Assembly: GCA_030710605.1 (NCBI GenBank)
Contig: CP092872.1
Location: 7,305,763-7,369,762, forward strand
Origin: Cordylochernes scorpioides
Taxonomy: Eukaryota > Arthropoda > Arachnida > Pseudoscorpiones > Chernetidae
DNA: 64,000 bases
Reading direction: 5' to 3'
Positions 9,763 through 20,993 of this stretch are shown piece by piece. Position 1 is the first letter of the stretch, and the number at the start of each line of letters is the position of its first letter. The position numbers and the translations under genes are program-made. Under the pieces are notes generated by a model. The model was not told the DNA's origin, did not search any database, and was given only the letters and a program-made list of their open reading frames with translations.

Positions 9763-10288
9763 TCTATATATATATAAATGAATGTTTGTATGTTTGTCTG
9801 TTTGTATGACCTGTATACAAATTCGCAGTAGTTCACTAATTCAAACCAAAATTTCCATACATAGGTAAAAATAACGGGGATGACGATAGGCTATTTTAAT
9901 ATATATATAATTCATTTATTAAAACTATATATTCAAATTATTCTACTTAGCTCACGAGCAGCGCCCTCTAGAACACTCAGGCGTCCTGCCGGCGGCGCGC
10001 GCCCGTTGGCTGCCGGCGAGCACGTGACTTCCCTGTGCACGCGCATGGCGGGCGGTCGCGTGGGCCCTCGCCGACAGCCATGCGCGCGCACAGGGAAGTC
10101 ACGTGCTCGCCGGCAGCCAACGGGCGCGCGCCGCCGGCAGGTATATATTTTCATTTTTTTTGCTATAACTGAACTGATTCAGCGTTTAAAATAACTGCTC
10201 TTGCTATGTTTTATTTTGCTATGTTTTATGTGTTTGAATAATACATTTAATCGTGTAAACCCGGGCGTTGCCCGGGTCATTCGTCTAG
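9763..10288 (+). mobile_element. Non-autonomous Helitron, unit 2
   Basis: Same insertion point as the unit 1 copy: A before TCTATATATA, and hairpin plus TCATTCGTCTAG before T. It is slightly longer, with an extra stretch around 10210-10250, and holds a palindrome at 9985-10141 whose loop is flipped relative to unit 1. Confidence 0.8.
9985..10141. repeat. GC-rich palindrome, loop inverted relative to unit 1
   Basis: Arms 9985-10049 and 10077-10141 match those at 4800-4956, with one arm mismatch (A at 10039). The 27-nt loop reads as the exact reverse complement of the unit 1 loop. Confidence 0.9.
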
Positions 10289-11471
10289 TAAATTATAAAT
10301 ATATGTGTATTCAATCGGGAATATTCAATGTTGGGCGTTGTGGCCCTAATAAAGGCTTTTTGTTGTTGATCTGTTGATCAATGTTTGCCAAACGAGGGTC
10401 TAACGTGTACAGCCATGCAACTTGACAGCAATGTAGACTAATAGAGCGAAGATACATCTGACTCTTCTTTCTTTCAATGCCAAACCATGCCAGAGAGAAT
10501 ATGGTTTTACAGGCTACTAACCAAAGTGTATACTTTTTGAGCACAAAAATGAATGTGGCAAGTAGACAAGCCGCAATACACTATAGCAAAGTACCTGTAA
10601 AGAGTCACCGGGAACTGAAAATAAATAGATAAAAAGGAATATTCCGATGGCCCCATACCTTCAGATATTCCTAGCCGGAAAATCAAATGTTTTTTTTTTC
10701 CAGGGCCGCGCTGGCGATCAAGGGAAAAAGAGAATAGACTAAAACCCAATTAATGGTAAAAAAAACCAACTTTTTTTTAAATTATAAAAAAAAAACCAAC
10801 AAATAAAGAGGAATTCTAAACTATGTAGCTTCCAATTCCTTCTGAAGGGCTGCCTCCAATTCTTTCTGAAGGGTTGCTTTCTAATTCCTTCTGCAGGGCA
10901 GCTTCTTCCACCACTGGACACTCTCCGTCGTCGACTACTATGAAAGTGATCAGTCTAAAGTTGAGCTGAACTACCACGGATATTTTATAGCTTTTAATTC
11001 AGCATATATTTCAAAATTTTCTTTATAAATCTTCTATAATCTCTGGAACCTTGCATAAATTCTTTTATCATTTCTCAAATTTGCATAACCTTTGCCTAAC
11101 TTTTCATTGACTTTCAACAGTACGTAAGGTTCTGCACGCAAACAAGGTTGTTTCTAAAAGGTTAGATTCCTCAGTTCAGGGACGATAAAGAAAGACAGCT
11201 GTTGATAAGAGGATTAAATAAAACGGGAATAATTCAACAAGTGCTGGTCAACCAAGACGGACATTCCAATTTCTTCACATGCTTCCTCAGGTCATCTAAC
11301 GACTATTCACAATGACTTTAATTTACTTCGTGGCTCTACCTCTAAGATTTCCATTAATTTATGTATCTGAAGGTAGTTTTTTTATATAAACTTTTTATGC
11401 GCTTAAGATAAACTTTTTGGACATATTTACACACTTTAATCTTAAATTTAAATATCTCTTTAATCCGAATA
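10289..11471. other. Array spacer, unit 2
   Basis: No gene. Same content as the unit 1 spacer: LINE-like tail, empty mariner TA site (about 10624), minisatellite reduced to three copies (10830-10902). Confidence 0.7.
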
Positions 11472-11630
11472 CAGTAAACCTGTCTATAGCGCTCCCTCTT
11501 TATAGCGCTCTATTTTAAATACGTAGTACGATGCGATTTACATTTAAAGTGACCTGTCTATAGCACCCCCTCTCTATAGCACACTATTTTGGTAGGTCCC
11601 AAGAGGAGGCGCTATAGACAGGTTTAACTG
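11472..11630. mobile_element. MITE with TA target, upstream of FET gene 2
   Basis: Orthologous to the 6316 copy: CAGTAAACCTG at the left, CAGGTTTAACTG at the right, TA on both sides. Confidence 0.8.
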
Positions 11631-11836
11631 TATTTGAAAATATTTTAAAATTAAATCCAATCTTAATTCTGAAAATATTTTAAAATATTTTTAAAAATTT
11701 AAATAATATTTATTTATTAAAAATGAGAAACAGATTCAAAAATTGAAATATATTTTCATTGTTTTACATGCGACGCATTCTTGAGTGCTTTCGATAGGAT
11801 CAAGGTTTATTAGATATTAAAAATAAGTGAAAATAT

Positions 11837-11868
11837 TATAAATACCCAAAGAGTGAACTTTTCAGGGA
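11837..11868 (+). promoter_or_regulatory. TATA box and initiator of FET gene 2
   Basis: TATAAATA at 11837 followed by TTTTCAGGG, as in unit 1. Confidence 0.6.
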
Positions 11869-11917
11869 TTCAATTGACAAAATAAAAATTCAGACCCCAC
11901 TAGAGAAAAATTATACC

Positions 11918-13762
11918 ATGTTCCAGACCTATTCACAATACCAAACTCACACCGGAAGTACTGGAAACTCTCAGGCGACGCAGTCAGCTGCTTATGCCCA
12001 AGAACAGGCTACAGGTTCAACTACAGAGCAAACTGTTCAATCTAAAGAGAATATTGGTACCCAGTATCAATCTACAGCCAGCTACCAAAACGCTTTAGGA
12101 CAAGCTATGGGCAACTACCAAACCGCTTTGGCCCAGTCCCAAGCTACAGCTAGTTACCAAACTGCAGCTGCTCAGTCTTCAAACACAGGTTACTACCAAA
12201 ACACTGTAGCTGGGCTCCAAGCTACAAGCATGTATCCAACCGCTGCAGTCCAGGCTCCAGCTACAAATATCTACGGAAGCGCTTCAGTCCAGGCTCCAGC
12301 TACAAATATCTACCCAACCGCTGCAGTCCAGGCTCCTGCTGCTATGAATTACCCGACCACTGCCCAGCCAAATGCCTATACCCAGAATCAGACTTACCTA
12401 TTTGATCCAAGTTACTACCAAAAGGCCCTGGCACAGTACCAAGCTACAAGCTACTACTACCCAACCTCTGCACAGACCCCAGGTTTTAACCCAACAGCCG
12501 TTGCCCAGCTCCCAGCCCAGTACCAAACAACCTCTGTGGCCCAAGCTACAGGCCAATACCAAACAACCTCTGTGGCCCAAGCTACAGGCCAGTACCAAAC
12601 AACCTCTGTAGCCCAAGCCACAGGCCAGTACCAAACAACCTCTGTGGCTCAACCTACGACAACCTCTGTGGCCCAAGCGACAGGCCAGTACCAAACAACA
12701 TCTGTGGCCCGAGCTACAGGCCAGTACCAAACAACCTCTGTGGCCCAACCAGATTCTAAGGAGCAGACTTACAGTCAAGCTGCAGGCTATTATCCAACTT
12801 CCAATGTCCAGCAAAGTAACATGAAACAGACTGTTGCCCAGTCTACAGGCCAGTATCCAGCAGCTGGTGCCCAGACCTATCCTGCAGGCTACCTACCATA
12901 TGAACAGACTTACAACAAACCCAAGGCTGAAGGACTCCTCCCAACCCCCGATGAAGACCTATCTACACAACCCTCCCCTGCGTCGTACAACAATTTCCCA
13001 CCACCGCCTTTCATGAGTCGTCCACAGAGCCAGGCCTATGGTGAATACCAACAATCCAACCAGAGCTTTGCCCCCCGTGCAGGATACAGGGGCGGGTACA
13101 ACCAGCCTCGTGCAGGATACGATGGTCCCCTACAGCACGGTGTTCACAGAGGCGGGTACAACCAACCTCGTGCAAGATTCAACGGCCCCCCACACCCGAA
13201 CGGTGGCCACAGAGGCGGGTACAACCAACCTCGTGCAAGATTCAATGGCCCCCAACAGCACGGTGGGTACAGAGGCGGGTACAACCCCACCCCTAGAAGT
13301 GATATGGTGGAGATCAAGGACGCCGTGTACGTGGCGGACCTACCTAAGGATGTCACCATTCAGCAGATGGAAGAGGTTTTCGGACCCATGGGAACCTTCA
13401 AGAAAGACAAGAGGACCGACGGACCAAGAATCATTATTCACACAGACCGCGAAACAGGCGAAGTGAAGGGAACAGCCACGGTGGCCTACGAAAGCGAAGA
13501 ATCCGCTCAGGCCGCTGTCAGGGATCTCAACGACAAGGAATTCCTGGAAACAGGCTGCAGTATCAAGGTGATGTTAGCAAAAAGGCGTGAGAATGCTCAG
13601 CCGCCTAGAAACAACAGAGCTCCCGACTGGCCATGTCCTGGTTGCAACAACCGCAACTTCGGATGGCGTACCACCTGCAACAGATGTCAGGAACCCCGGC
13701 CACAGGGCGACATGCTTCCACAGGGAGATTTCAGAGGGCATCGTGGCTTCCGACCATACTGA
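11918..13762 (+). CDS. FET-family RNA-binding protein, copy 2
   Basis: Intact single-exon ORF of 614 codons with the copy 1 domain order: prion-like domain with six 12-residue repeats (one reads SVARATG), three RGG-type repeats (one altered to FNGPPHPNGG), RRM at about 467-554, RanBP2 zinc finger at about 567-597, and terminal PY signal. It shares with copy 1 the extra YGSASVQAPATN block that copies 3 and 4 lack. From about 12830 onward its silent sites agree with copies 3 and 4 rather than copy 1, suggesting recombination or gene conversion. RNP1 is unchanged; I replaces F in the preceding IIIHTD strand. Confidence 0.93.
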   Translation: MFQTYSQYQTHTGSTGNSQATQSAAYAQEQATGSTTEQTVQSKENIGTQYQSTASYQNALGQAMGNYQTALAQSQATASYQTAAAQSSNTGYYQNTVAGLQATSMYPTAAVQAPATNIYGSASVQAPATNIYPTAAVQAPAAMNYPTTAQPNAYTQNQTYLFDPSYYQKALAQYQATSYYYPTSAQTPGFNPTAVAQLPAQYQTTSVAQATGQYQTTSVAQATGQYQTTSVAQATGQYQTTSVAQPTTTSVAQATGQYQTTSVARATGQYQTTSVAQPDSKEQTYSQAAGYYPTSNVQQSNMKQTVAQSTGQYPAAGAQTYPAGYLPYEQTYNKPKAEGLLPTPDEDLSTQPSPASYNNFPPPPFMSRPQSQAYGEYQQSNQSFAPRAGYRGGYNQPRAGYDGPLQHGVHRGGYNQPRARFNGPPHPNGGHRGGYNQPRARFNGPQQHGGYRGGYNPTPRSDMVEIKDAVYVADLPKDVTIQQMEEVFGPMGTFKKDKRTDGPRIIIHTDRETGEVKGTATVAYESEESAQAAVRDLNDKEFLETGCSIKVMLAKRRENAQPPRNNRAPDWPCPGCNNRNFGWRTTCNRCQEPRPQGDMLPQGDFRGHRGFRPY

Positions 13763-13827
13763 AAGTATATAGCGCATGTTACTGAAAACTGAATTGTTAG
13801 TCTAAAATATATACTTGTATATACATC

Positions 13828-13833
13828 AATAAA
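13828..13833 (+). terminator. Poly(A) signal of FET gene 2
   Basis: AATAAA 66 nt after the stop codon. Confidence 0.65.
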
Positions 13834-14519
13834 TAACTTTTTAATATATTTCAATTAGAAGCTTTTATTCGACTTGCCTTCCTACCTTTCTCTGTTTAAA
13901 AATTTTGTTATCAATTATTTTATATATATATATATATATATTTTCAGATCACGCCTAAATATTTGAATACCACCGTAATCCAACGAATAATGTAGGTTTC
14001 AGGTAGTTGGCAAGTTTGTTAAGTAGACAAAAAGGTAGAATCCAATTATCTCCAGTCTAAATAAAATAAAAGTTTATAAAAAGGGGGAGAGGAAAAAAAT
14101 CCAGTATAATCCCCCTAGTAAAAGACACCTAATTTCAGAACGAAACTGTTCTTTGTAAAGAGGTGTCCTCTAGCGCGAGTGTCTTCTTAAGGAAGTTCTA
14201 CTTCACATCGATTTTATTTTAACATCTTAATCTGTTCAATGTAATGACTTGGCATGTGTTATGTGTAATGTGAAGATCACTAATGGACTCTAACACTATA
14301 TATGACCACAGGTAGAACAATAGAGGAAGTCAAAGAAGATTTGTTTACTCCAGAATGGGCACAAAGTCGTCAGTATATTCTGATATAGATAAATTAACAA
14401 AGGACATCATACTTCTTTGTAACTTCTTCAAATCTGTTGAAGGAACTGAGAGAGAGAAAGAGAGAGATAAGAAGCACGATATTGTAGTGTACACATAAAT
14501 GTAGTATATAATTGTAAGT
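13834..14519. other. Unit 2 downstream region
   Basis: No gene. A (TA)n run at 13920-13940 is expanded relative to the other units. The rest matches 8738-9406, including the decayed MITE. Confidence 0.6.
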
Positions 14520-14844
14520 ATAAAAGCATAGAGCGCCTCTCCCGTCAAAATAAACGTCAAAACTAGACGCCATCTATTGACCATCACCGAAAACTAGCGG
14601 CTTCATGTTGGTGACAAAGCCATAACACCAGTTTTTACACACTGAGAAGTGTCCACCTGAAGACCAAGGTTTAGAGCTAATGGCCCTATTTAGTCCATAG
14701 TCTCCAAGTGGATACTTCTCAGTTTTCCAAAGCTGGTGCTGTGGCTTTCTCACCGATTCGAGGACGCTAGTTTGCAGCGACGGTCAATAGATGGCCTCTA
14801 GTGTTGACGTTTATTTTCACGGGAGAGGCGCCCTATGTTTTTAT
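14520..14844. mobile_element. Foldback element F, unit 3
   Basis: Inverted ends as in the other copies; one-sided tail to about 14876. AATTGTA occurs on both sides of the whole (about 14510-14516 and 14879-14884), a possible 7-bp target duplication. The Helitron of units 1 and 2 is absent here. Confidence 0.75.
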
Positions 14845-14884
14845 AGATCAATTTTCTCACGGAAAAATTTCCATCTAAATTGTA

Positions 14885-15177
14885 TATATATGTGTATTCA
14901 ATCGGGAATATCAATGTGGGGCGTTATGGACCTAATCAATGTTTGCCAAACGAGGGTCTAACATGTACAGTCGCGCAACTTGACAGCCGTGTAGACTAAT
15001 AGAACGAAGATACTTCTGACTCTTCTTTCTTTCAATGCCAACAGATGCCAGAGAGATATGGTTTTATGGTCTACTAGCCAATGTGTATATTTTTGAGCCC
15101 AAAAATAAATGTAGCAAGCAGAAAATCCGCGATGCTCTATAGCAAAGTACCTGTAGTGAGCCACCGGGAACTGAAAA
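14885..15177. other. Array spacer, unit 3, left of mariner
   Basis: No gene. Lacks the LINE-like AATAAAGGCTTTTTGTTG stretch found in units 1, 2 and 4 (deleted around 14935). Confidence 0.6.
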
Positions 15178-15179
15178 TA

Positions 15180-16478
15180 CATGGTATGTCCCATAAGTTC
15201 CCGGACTGGGTCCATAAAAAAATAAATAAATGAAAAATGTAAATGAATTTGACTATTATAGAAAAAATAACTGACTACACGGTGGTACTAATATCGAGGC
15301 GGTACGTGCACGCGCCCCAAAGTTATTCAAATTTATTTAAAGGTTACACATAGCGCTGCGGCGATTTTACGATGGAACGAAAATTGAAGCAGAGGATTTG
15401 CATAGAATTTTGTGTGAAACTTCAAATATCAGCAACCGAAACTTTTTAAATGCTTAATAAAGCATTCCTCAAAGAGAACAATTGTTTTTGAATGGCATTC
15501 TAGATTTAAAGCTGGCAGAATTTCCATTGAAGATGATCTTCGTCAAGGACGCCCAAAAATTTCAAAGGACTGATGAAAATGTGCAAAAAATCACCGATTT
15601 GATAAAAGAAAATCCTCGAACCACTTTGCTGGAGCTAGAGCAAGACACAGGCATCTCTAAAACAACGATTGGAAGGATCGTAACCAAATCAAAAAGACTC
15701 CTGCAAAATTCATCCCAAGATTCCTCACTAATGAGCAAAAACTGTTTCAGCTTGCAACCTGTGAGGACATGTTGGAAATGACAAGAACGGATCCGGAATG
15801 GAAAGACAAGATAATCACAGGCTACGAGACATGGGTCTATGGCTATGATCCTGAAACCAAGCATCAATCTGCCGAGTGGAGATGTCAGGGTGAGCTTAGA
15901 CCCAAAAAATCCAGATTATTGAAATCCAGAAAAAAGGTGTTGCTGGTCGCTTTTTTGGATAAAAAGGGCATTTTTCATCACGAGTATCTTCCTGCAGGCC
16001 AAACAGTTATCAAGGATATGTATTTGGGCATTCTTCGCCGTCTAAGGGAAGCGATTCGAAAAAAAAAGGCCAGAAAAATGGACTAATGGTGGCTGGATCC
16101 TACACCATGACAATGCTCGCCCTCACACAGCGCACTTGATGACTAGCTTTTTGGCGAAAAACGGGACACAAATCCTACTTCAACTACCCTATTTCCCAGA
16201 CATCGCACCAAATGACTTTTTCCTGTTCCCCAAATTTAAAGCAGTTCTAAAAGGAAGACATTTTGACACCAGGGATGACATAATAGAAAAATCGCCGTTA
16301 GCATTGAAGAGCATTCCAAAAGAGGCTTATAAAAACTGTTTCGACAATTGGGAGAAACGATGGCGCTGGTGCGTTGAAGCAAGGGGGGGATTACTTTGAA
16401 AAGTTTTAATAAAATTTTTTTTAAAAATCTTACCTTTTTTTTATGGACCCAGTCCAGGAACTTATGGGACATACCTTG
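15180..16478 (+). mobile_element. mariner element, unit 3
   Basis: 1299 bp with inverted ends CATGGTATGTCCCATAAG / CTTATGGGACATACCTTG and TA on each side (15178-15179, 16479-16480). The empty site GAAAATAAATAGATAAA is intact in units 1 and 2. An identical-site copy lies in unit 4 at 20994-22297, so it was duplicated with the array, not inserted twice. Confidence 0.92.
15372..16398 (+). pseudogene. mariner transposase, inactivated (unit 3)
   Basis: Starts MERKLKQRICIEF (HTH region) and continues across several frames: an in-frame TAA at about 15447, a shift near 15490, further breaks near 15735 and 16085. The IS630/Tc1/mariner DDE region is recognisable: TGYETWVYGYDPE, HDNARPHTAH, FPDIAPNDFFLFPK. 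The first catalytic aspartate, normally in TGDE, is Y (codon 15823-15825). The same early stop, shift and Y are in the unit 4 copy, so it died before the duplication. Confidence 0.88.
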
Positions 16479-16480
16479 TA

Positions 16481-17309
16481 AATAGATAAAAAGGAATATT
16501 CCGACGGCCCCATACCTTCAGATATTCCTAGCCGGAAAATCAAATGTTTTTTTTTTCAGGGCCGCGCTGGCGGTCAAGGGAGAAAGATAATAGGCTAAAA
16601 ACCCAATTAATGGTAAAAAAACCCAACTTTTTGAAATTATAAAAAACACCCCAACAAAAAAGAGGAATTCTAAACTATGTACCTTCCAATTCCTTCTGAA
16701 GGGCAGCTTTCTAATTCCTTCTGCAGGGCAGCTTCTTCCACCACTGGACACTTTCCGTCGTCGACTACTATGAAAGTGATCAGTCTAAAGTTGAGCTGAA
16801 CTACAATATCTAGCACCACGGATATTTTATAGCTTTTAATTCAGCATATATTTCAAAATTTTCTTTATAAATCTTCTATAATCTCTAGAACTTTGCATAA
16901 ATTCTTTTATCATTTCTCAAATTTGCATAACCTTTGCCTAACTTTTCATTGACTTTCAACAGTAAGTAAGGTTCTGCACGCAAACAAGGTTGTTCAAAAA
17001 AAGGTTAGATTCTTCAGTTCAGGGAAGATAAAAGAAAGACAGGGAAAGAAGATAAAATAGAACGGGAATAATTTAACAAGTGCTGGTCAACCAAGAGGGA
17101 CATTTCAATTCCTTCACATGCTTCCTCGGGTCGTTTAATGACTTTTCACAATGACTTTGGTTTCCTTCGTGGCTGTACCTCTAGGATTGCCAATGATTTA
17201 TGTATCTGAGGGCAGTTTTTATATAAACTTTTTTATGCGATGACAATCAACCTTTTAAACATATATTTACACACTGGAATTTTAAATTTAAATATCTTAA
17301 ATCCGAATA
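16481..17309. other. Array spacer, unit 3, right of mariner
   Basis: No gene; two-copy minisatellite at 16684-16732, then the AT-rich stretch preceding the MITE. Confidence 0.6.
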
Positions 17310-17454
17310 CAGTTAAACATGTCTATAGCGCCCGATTTTAAATTCGTAGTACGATGCGATTTACATTAAAAGTGACCTGTCTATAGCACCCTTTCTCATA
17401 GCACCATATTTTGTGGTGAGTCCCAAGAGGAGGCGCTATAGACAGGTTTAACTG
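17310..17454. mobile_element. MITE with TA target, upstream of FET gene 3
   Basis: Orthologous to 6316-6474 but with an internal deletion of about 14 bp. Confidence 0.75.
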
Positions 17455-17659
17455 TATTTGAAAATATTTTAAAATTAAATCCAATCTTAATTCTGAATAT
17501 TTAAAAATATTTTTTAAAAATTAAATAATATTTATTTATTAAAAATGAGAAACAGATTTTAAAAATTGAAATATATTTTCATTGTTTTACATGCGATGCA
17601 TTCTTTAGTGCTTTCGATAGGATCAAGGTTTATTAGATATTAAAAATAAGTGAAAATAT

Positions 17660-17691
17660 TATAAATACCCAAAGAGTGAACTTTTCAAGGA
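17660..17691 (+). promoter_or_regulatory. TATA box and initiator of FET gene 3
   Basis: TATAAATA at 17660, then TTTTCAAGG where the other units have TTTTCAGGG; the initiator-like TCAG is changed to TCAA. Confidence 0.55.
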
Positions 17692-17740
17692 TTCAATTGA
17701 CAAAATAAAAATGCAGACCCCACTAGATAAAAATTATACC

Positions 17741-19579
17741 ATGTTCCAGACCTATTCACAATACCAAACTCACACCGGAAGTACTGGAAACTCTCAGGCG
17801 ACGCAGTCAGCTGCTTATGTCCAAGAGCAGGCTACAGGTTCAACTACAGAGCAAACTGTTCAATCTAAAGAGAATATTGGTACCCAGTATCAATCTACAG
17901 GCAGCTACCAAAACGCTGTAGGACAAGCTATGGGCAACTACCAAACCGCTTTGGCCCAGTCCCAAGCTACAGCTAGTTACCAAACTGCAGCTGCTCAGTC
18001 TTCAAACACAGGTTACTACCAAAACACTATAGCTGGGCTCCAAGCTACAAGCATGTACCCAACCTCTGCAGTCCAGGCTTCAGCTACAAATATCTACCCA
18101 CCCGCTGCAGTCCAGGTTCCGGCTGCTATGAATTACCCGACCACTGCCCAGCCAAATGCCTATACTCAGAATCAGACTTACCTCTTTGATCCAAGTTACT
18201 ACCAAAAGGCCCTGGCACAGTACCAAGCTACAAGCTATTACTACCCAACCTCTGCACAGACCCCAGGTTTTAACCCAACAGCCGTTGCCCAGCTCCCAGC
18301 CCAGTACCAAACAACCTCTGTGGCCCAAGCGACAGGCCAGTACCAAACAACCTCTGTGGCCCAAGCTACAGGCCAGTACCAAACAACCTCTGTGGCCCAA
18401 GCTACAGGCCAGTACCAAACAACCTCTGTGGCCCAAGCTACAGGCCAGTACCAAACAACCTCTGTAGCCCAAGCTACAGGCCAGTACCAAACAACCTCTG
18501 TAGCCCAAGCTACAGGCCAGTACCAAACAACCTCTGTGGCCCAACCTACGACAACTTCTGTGGCCCAACCAGATTCTAAGGAGCAGACCTACAGTCAAAC
18601 TCCAGGCTATTATCCAACTTCCAATGTCCAGCAAAGTAACGTGAAGCAGACTGTTGCCCAGTCTACAGGCCAGTATCCAGCAGCTGGTGCCCAGACCTAT
18701 CCTGCAGGCTACCTACCATATGAACAGACTTACAACAAACCCAAGGCTGAAGGACTCCTCCCAACCCCCGATGAAGACCTATCTACACAACCCTCCCCTG
18801 CGTCATACAACAATTTCCCACCACCGCCTTTCATGAGTCGTCCACAGAGCCAGGCCTATGGTGAATACCAACAATCCAACCAGAGCTTTGCCCCCCGCGC
18901 AGGATACAGGGGCGGGTACAACCAGCCTCGTGCAGGATACGATGGTCCCCTACAGCACGGTGTTCACAGAGGCGGGTACAACCAACCTCGTGCAAGATTC
19001 AATGGCCCCCAACAGCACGGTGGCCACAGAGGCGGGTACAACCAACCTCGTGCAAGATTCAATGGCCCCCAACAGCACGGTGGATACAGAGGCGGGTACA
19101 ACCCCATCCCTAGAAGTGATATGGTGGAGATCAAGGACGCCGTGTACGTGGCGGACCTACCTAAGGATGTCACCATTCAGCAGATGGAAGAGGTGTTCGG
19201 ACCCATGGGAACCTTCAAGAAAGACAAGAAGACCGACGGACCAAGGATCTTTATTCACACAGACCGCGAAACAGGCGAAGTGAAGGGAACAGCCACGGTG
19301 GCCTACGAAAGCGAAGAATCCGCTCAGGCCGCTATCAGGAATCTCAACGACAAGGAATTCCTGGAAACAGGCTGCAGTATCAAGGTGATGTTAGCAAAAA
19401 GGCGTGAGAATGCTCAGCCGCCTAGAAACAACAGAGCTCCCGACTGGCCATGTCCTGGTTGCAACAACCGCAACTTCGGATGGCGTACCACCTGCAACAG
19501 ATGTCAGGAACCCCGGCCACAGGGCGACATGCTTCCACAGGGAGATTTCAGAGGGCATCGTGGCTTCAGACCATACTGA
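17741..19579 (+). CDS. FET-family RNA-binding protein, copy 3
   Basis: Intact single-exon ORF. I choose the start at 17741 (612 codons) because it is the start shared by all four copies; an upstream in-frame ATG at 17711, created by a substitution unique to this unit, could add ten residues (MQTPLDKNYT). Seven 12-residue repeats, three RGG-type repeats, RRM at about 465-552, zinc finger and PY end. Like copy 4 it has the shorter AVQASATNIYPPAAVQVPA block. Unique changes include KKTDG for KRTDG and AIRNLND for AVRDLND in the RRM, so this is the most diverged RRM of the four. Confidence 0.93.
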   Translation: MFQTYSQYQTHTGSTGNSQATQSAAYVQEQATGSTTEQTVQSKENIGTQYQSTGSYQNAVGQAMGNYQTALAQSQATASYQTAAAQSSNTGYYQNTIAGLQATSMYPTSAVQASATNIYPPAAVQVPAAMNYPTTAQPNAYTQNQTYLFDPSYYQKALAQYQATSYYYPTSAQTPGFNPTAVAQLPAQYQTTSVAQATGQYQTTSVAQATGQYQTTSVAQATGQYQTTSVAQATGQYQTTSVAQATGQYQTTSVAQATGQYQTTSVAQPTTTSVAQPDSKEQTYSQTPGYYPTSNVQQSNVKQTVAQSTGQYPAAGAQTYPAGYLPYEQTYNKPKAEGLLPTPDEDLSTQPSPASYNNFPPPPFMSRPQSQAYGEYQQSNQSFAPRAGYRGGYNQPRAGYDGPLQHGVHRGGYNQPRARFNGPQQHGGHRGGYNQPRARFNGPQQHGGYRGGYNPIPRSDMVEIKDAVYVADLPKDVTIQQMEEVFGPMGTFKKDKKTDGPRIFIHTDRETGEVKGTATVAYESEESAQAAIRNLNDKEFLETGCSIKVMLAKRRENAQPPRNNRAPDWPCPGCNNRNFGWRTTCNRCQEPRPQGDMLPQGDFRGHRGFRPY

Positions 19580-19644
19580 AAGTATATAGCGCATGTTACT
19601 GAAAACTGAATTGTTAGTCTAAAATATATATTTGTATATACACC

Positions 19645-19650
19645 AATAAA
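19645..19650 (+). terminator. Poly(A) signal of FET gene 3
   Basis: AATAAA 66 nt after the stop codon. Confidence 0.65.
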
Positions 19651-20305
19651 TAACTTTTTAATATATTTCAATTAGAATCTTTTATTCGACTTGCCTTCAT
19701 ACCTTTCTCTGTTTAAAAATTTTGTTATCAATTATTTTAGATATTTTTCCAGATCACGCCTAAATATTTGAACACCACCGTAATCCAACGAATAATGTAG
19801 GTTTCAGGTAGTTGGCAAGTTTGTTAAGTAGACAAAAAGGTAGAATCCAATTATCTCCAGTCTAAATAAAATAAAAGTTTATAAAAAGGGGGAGAGGAAA
19901 AAAATCCAGTATAATCCCCCTAGTAAAAGACACCTAATTTCAGAACCAAACTGTTCTTTGTAAAGAGGTGTCCTCTAGCGCGAGTGTCTTCTTAAGGAAG
20001 TTCTACTTCACATAGATTTTATTTTAACATCTTGATCTGTTCAATGTTATGACTTGGCATGTGTTTCTGTAATGTGAAGATTACTATTGGACTCTAACAC
20101 TATATATGACCACAGGTAGAACAATAGAGGAAGTCAAAGAAGATTTGTTTACTCCAGAATGGGCACAAAGTCGTCAGTATATTCTGATATAGATAAATTA
20201 ACTAAGTACATCATACTTCTATATAACTTCTTCAATTCTGTTGAAGAAACTGATAAAAAGCATGAGATTGTAGTGTATACATAAATGTAGTATATAATTG
20301 TAAGT
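19651..20305. other. Unit 3 downstream region
   Basis: No gene; collinear with 8738-9406. The GA-rich run near 9335-9360 is deleted here (about 20250). Confidence 0.6.
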
Positions 20306-20630
20306 ATAAAAGCATAGAGCGCCTCTCCCGTCAAAATAAACGTCAAAACTAGACGCCATCTATTGACCTTCACCGAAAACTAGCGGCTTCATTTTGGTGA
20401 CAAAGCCATAACACCAGTTTTTACACACTGAGAAGTGTCCACCTGAAGACCAAGGTTTAGAGCTAATGGCCCTATTTAGTCCATAGTCTCCAAGTGGATA
20501 CTTCTCAGTTTTCCAAAGCTGGTGCTGTGGCTTTCTCACCGTATCGAGGACGCTAGTTTGCGGCGACGGTCAATAGATGGCGTCTAGTTTTGACGTTTAT
20601 TTTCACGGGAGAGGCGCCCTATGTTTTTAT
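20306..20630. mobile_element. Foldback element F, unit 4
   Basis: Same inverted ends and one-sided tail (to about 20662) as the other copies; no Helitron at the tail. Confidence 0.75.
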
Positions 20631-20666
20631 AGATCAATTTTCTCACGGAAAAATTTCCATCTAAAT

Positions 20667-20991
20667 TGTATATATATGTGTATTCAATCGGGAATATCAA
20701 TGTGGGGCGTTATGGACCTAATAGAGGCTTTTTGTTGTTGATCTGTTGATCAATGTTTGCCAAACGAGGGTCTAACATGTACAGTCGCGCAACTTGACAG
20801 CCGTGTAGACTAATAGAACGAAGATACATCTGACTCTTCTTTCTTTCAATGCCAACAGATGCCAGAGAGATATGGTTTTATGGTCTACTAGCCAATGTGT
20901 ATATTTTTGAGCCCAAAAATAAATGTAGAAAGCAGAAAATCCGCGATGCTCTTTAGCAAAGTACCTGTAGTGAGCCACCGGGAACTGAAAA
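20667..20991. other. Array spacer, unit 4, left of mariner
   Basis: No gene. Retains the LINE-like tail TTTTTGTTGTTGATC (20729-20743) that unit 3 has lost. Confidence 0.6.
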
Positions 20992-20993
20992 TA

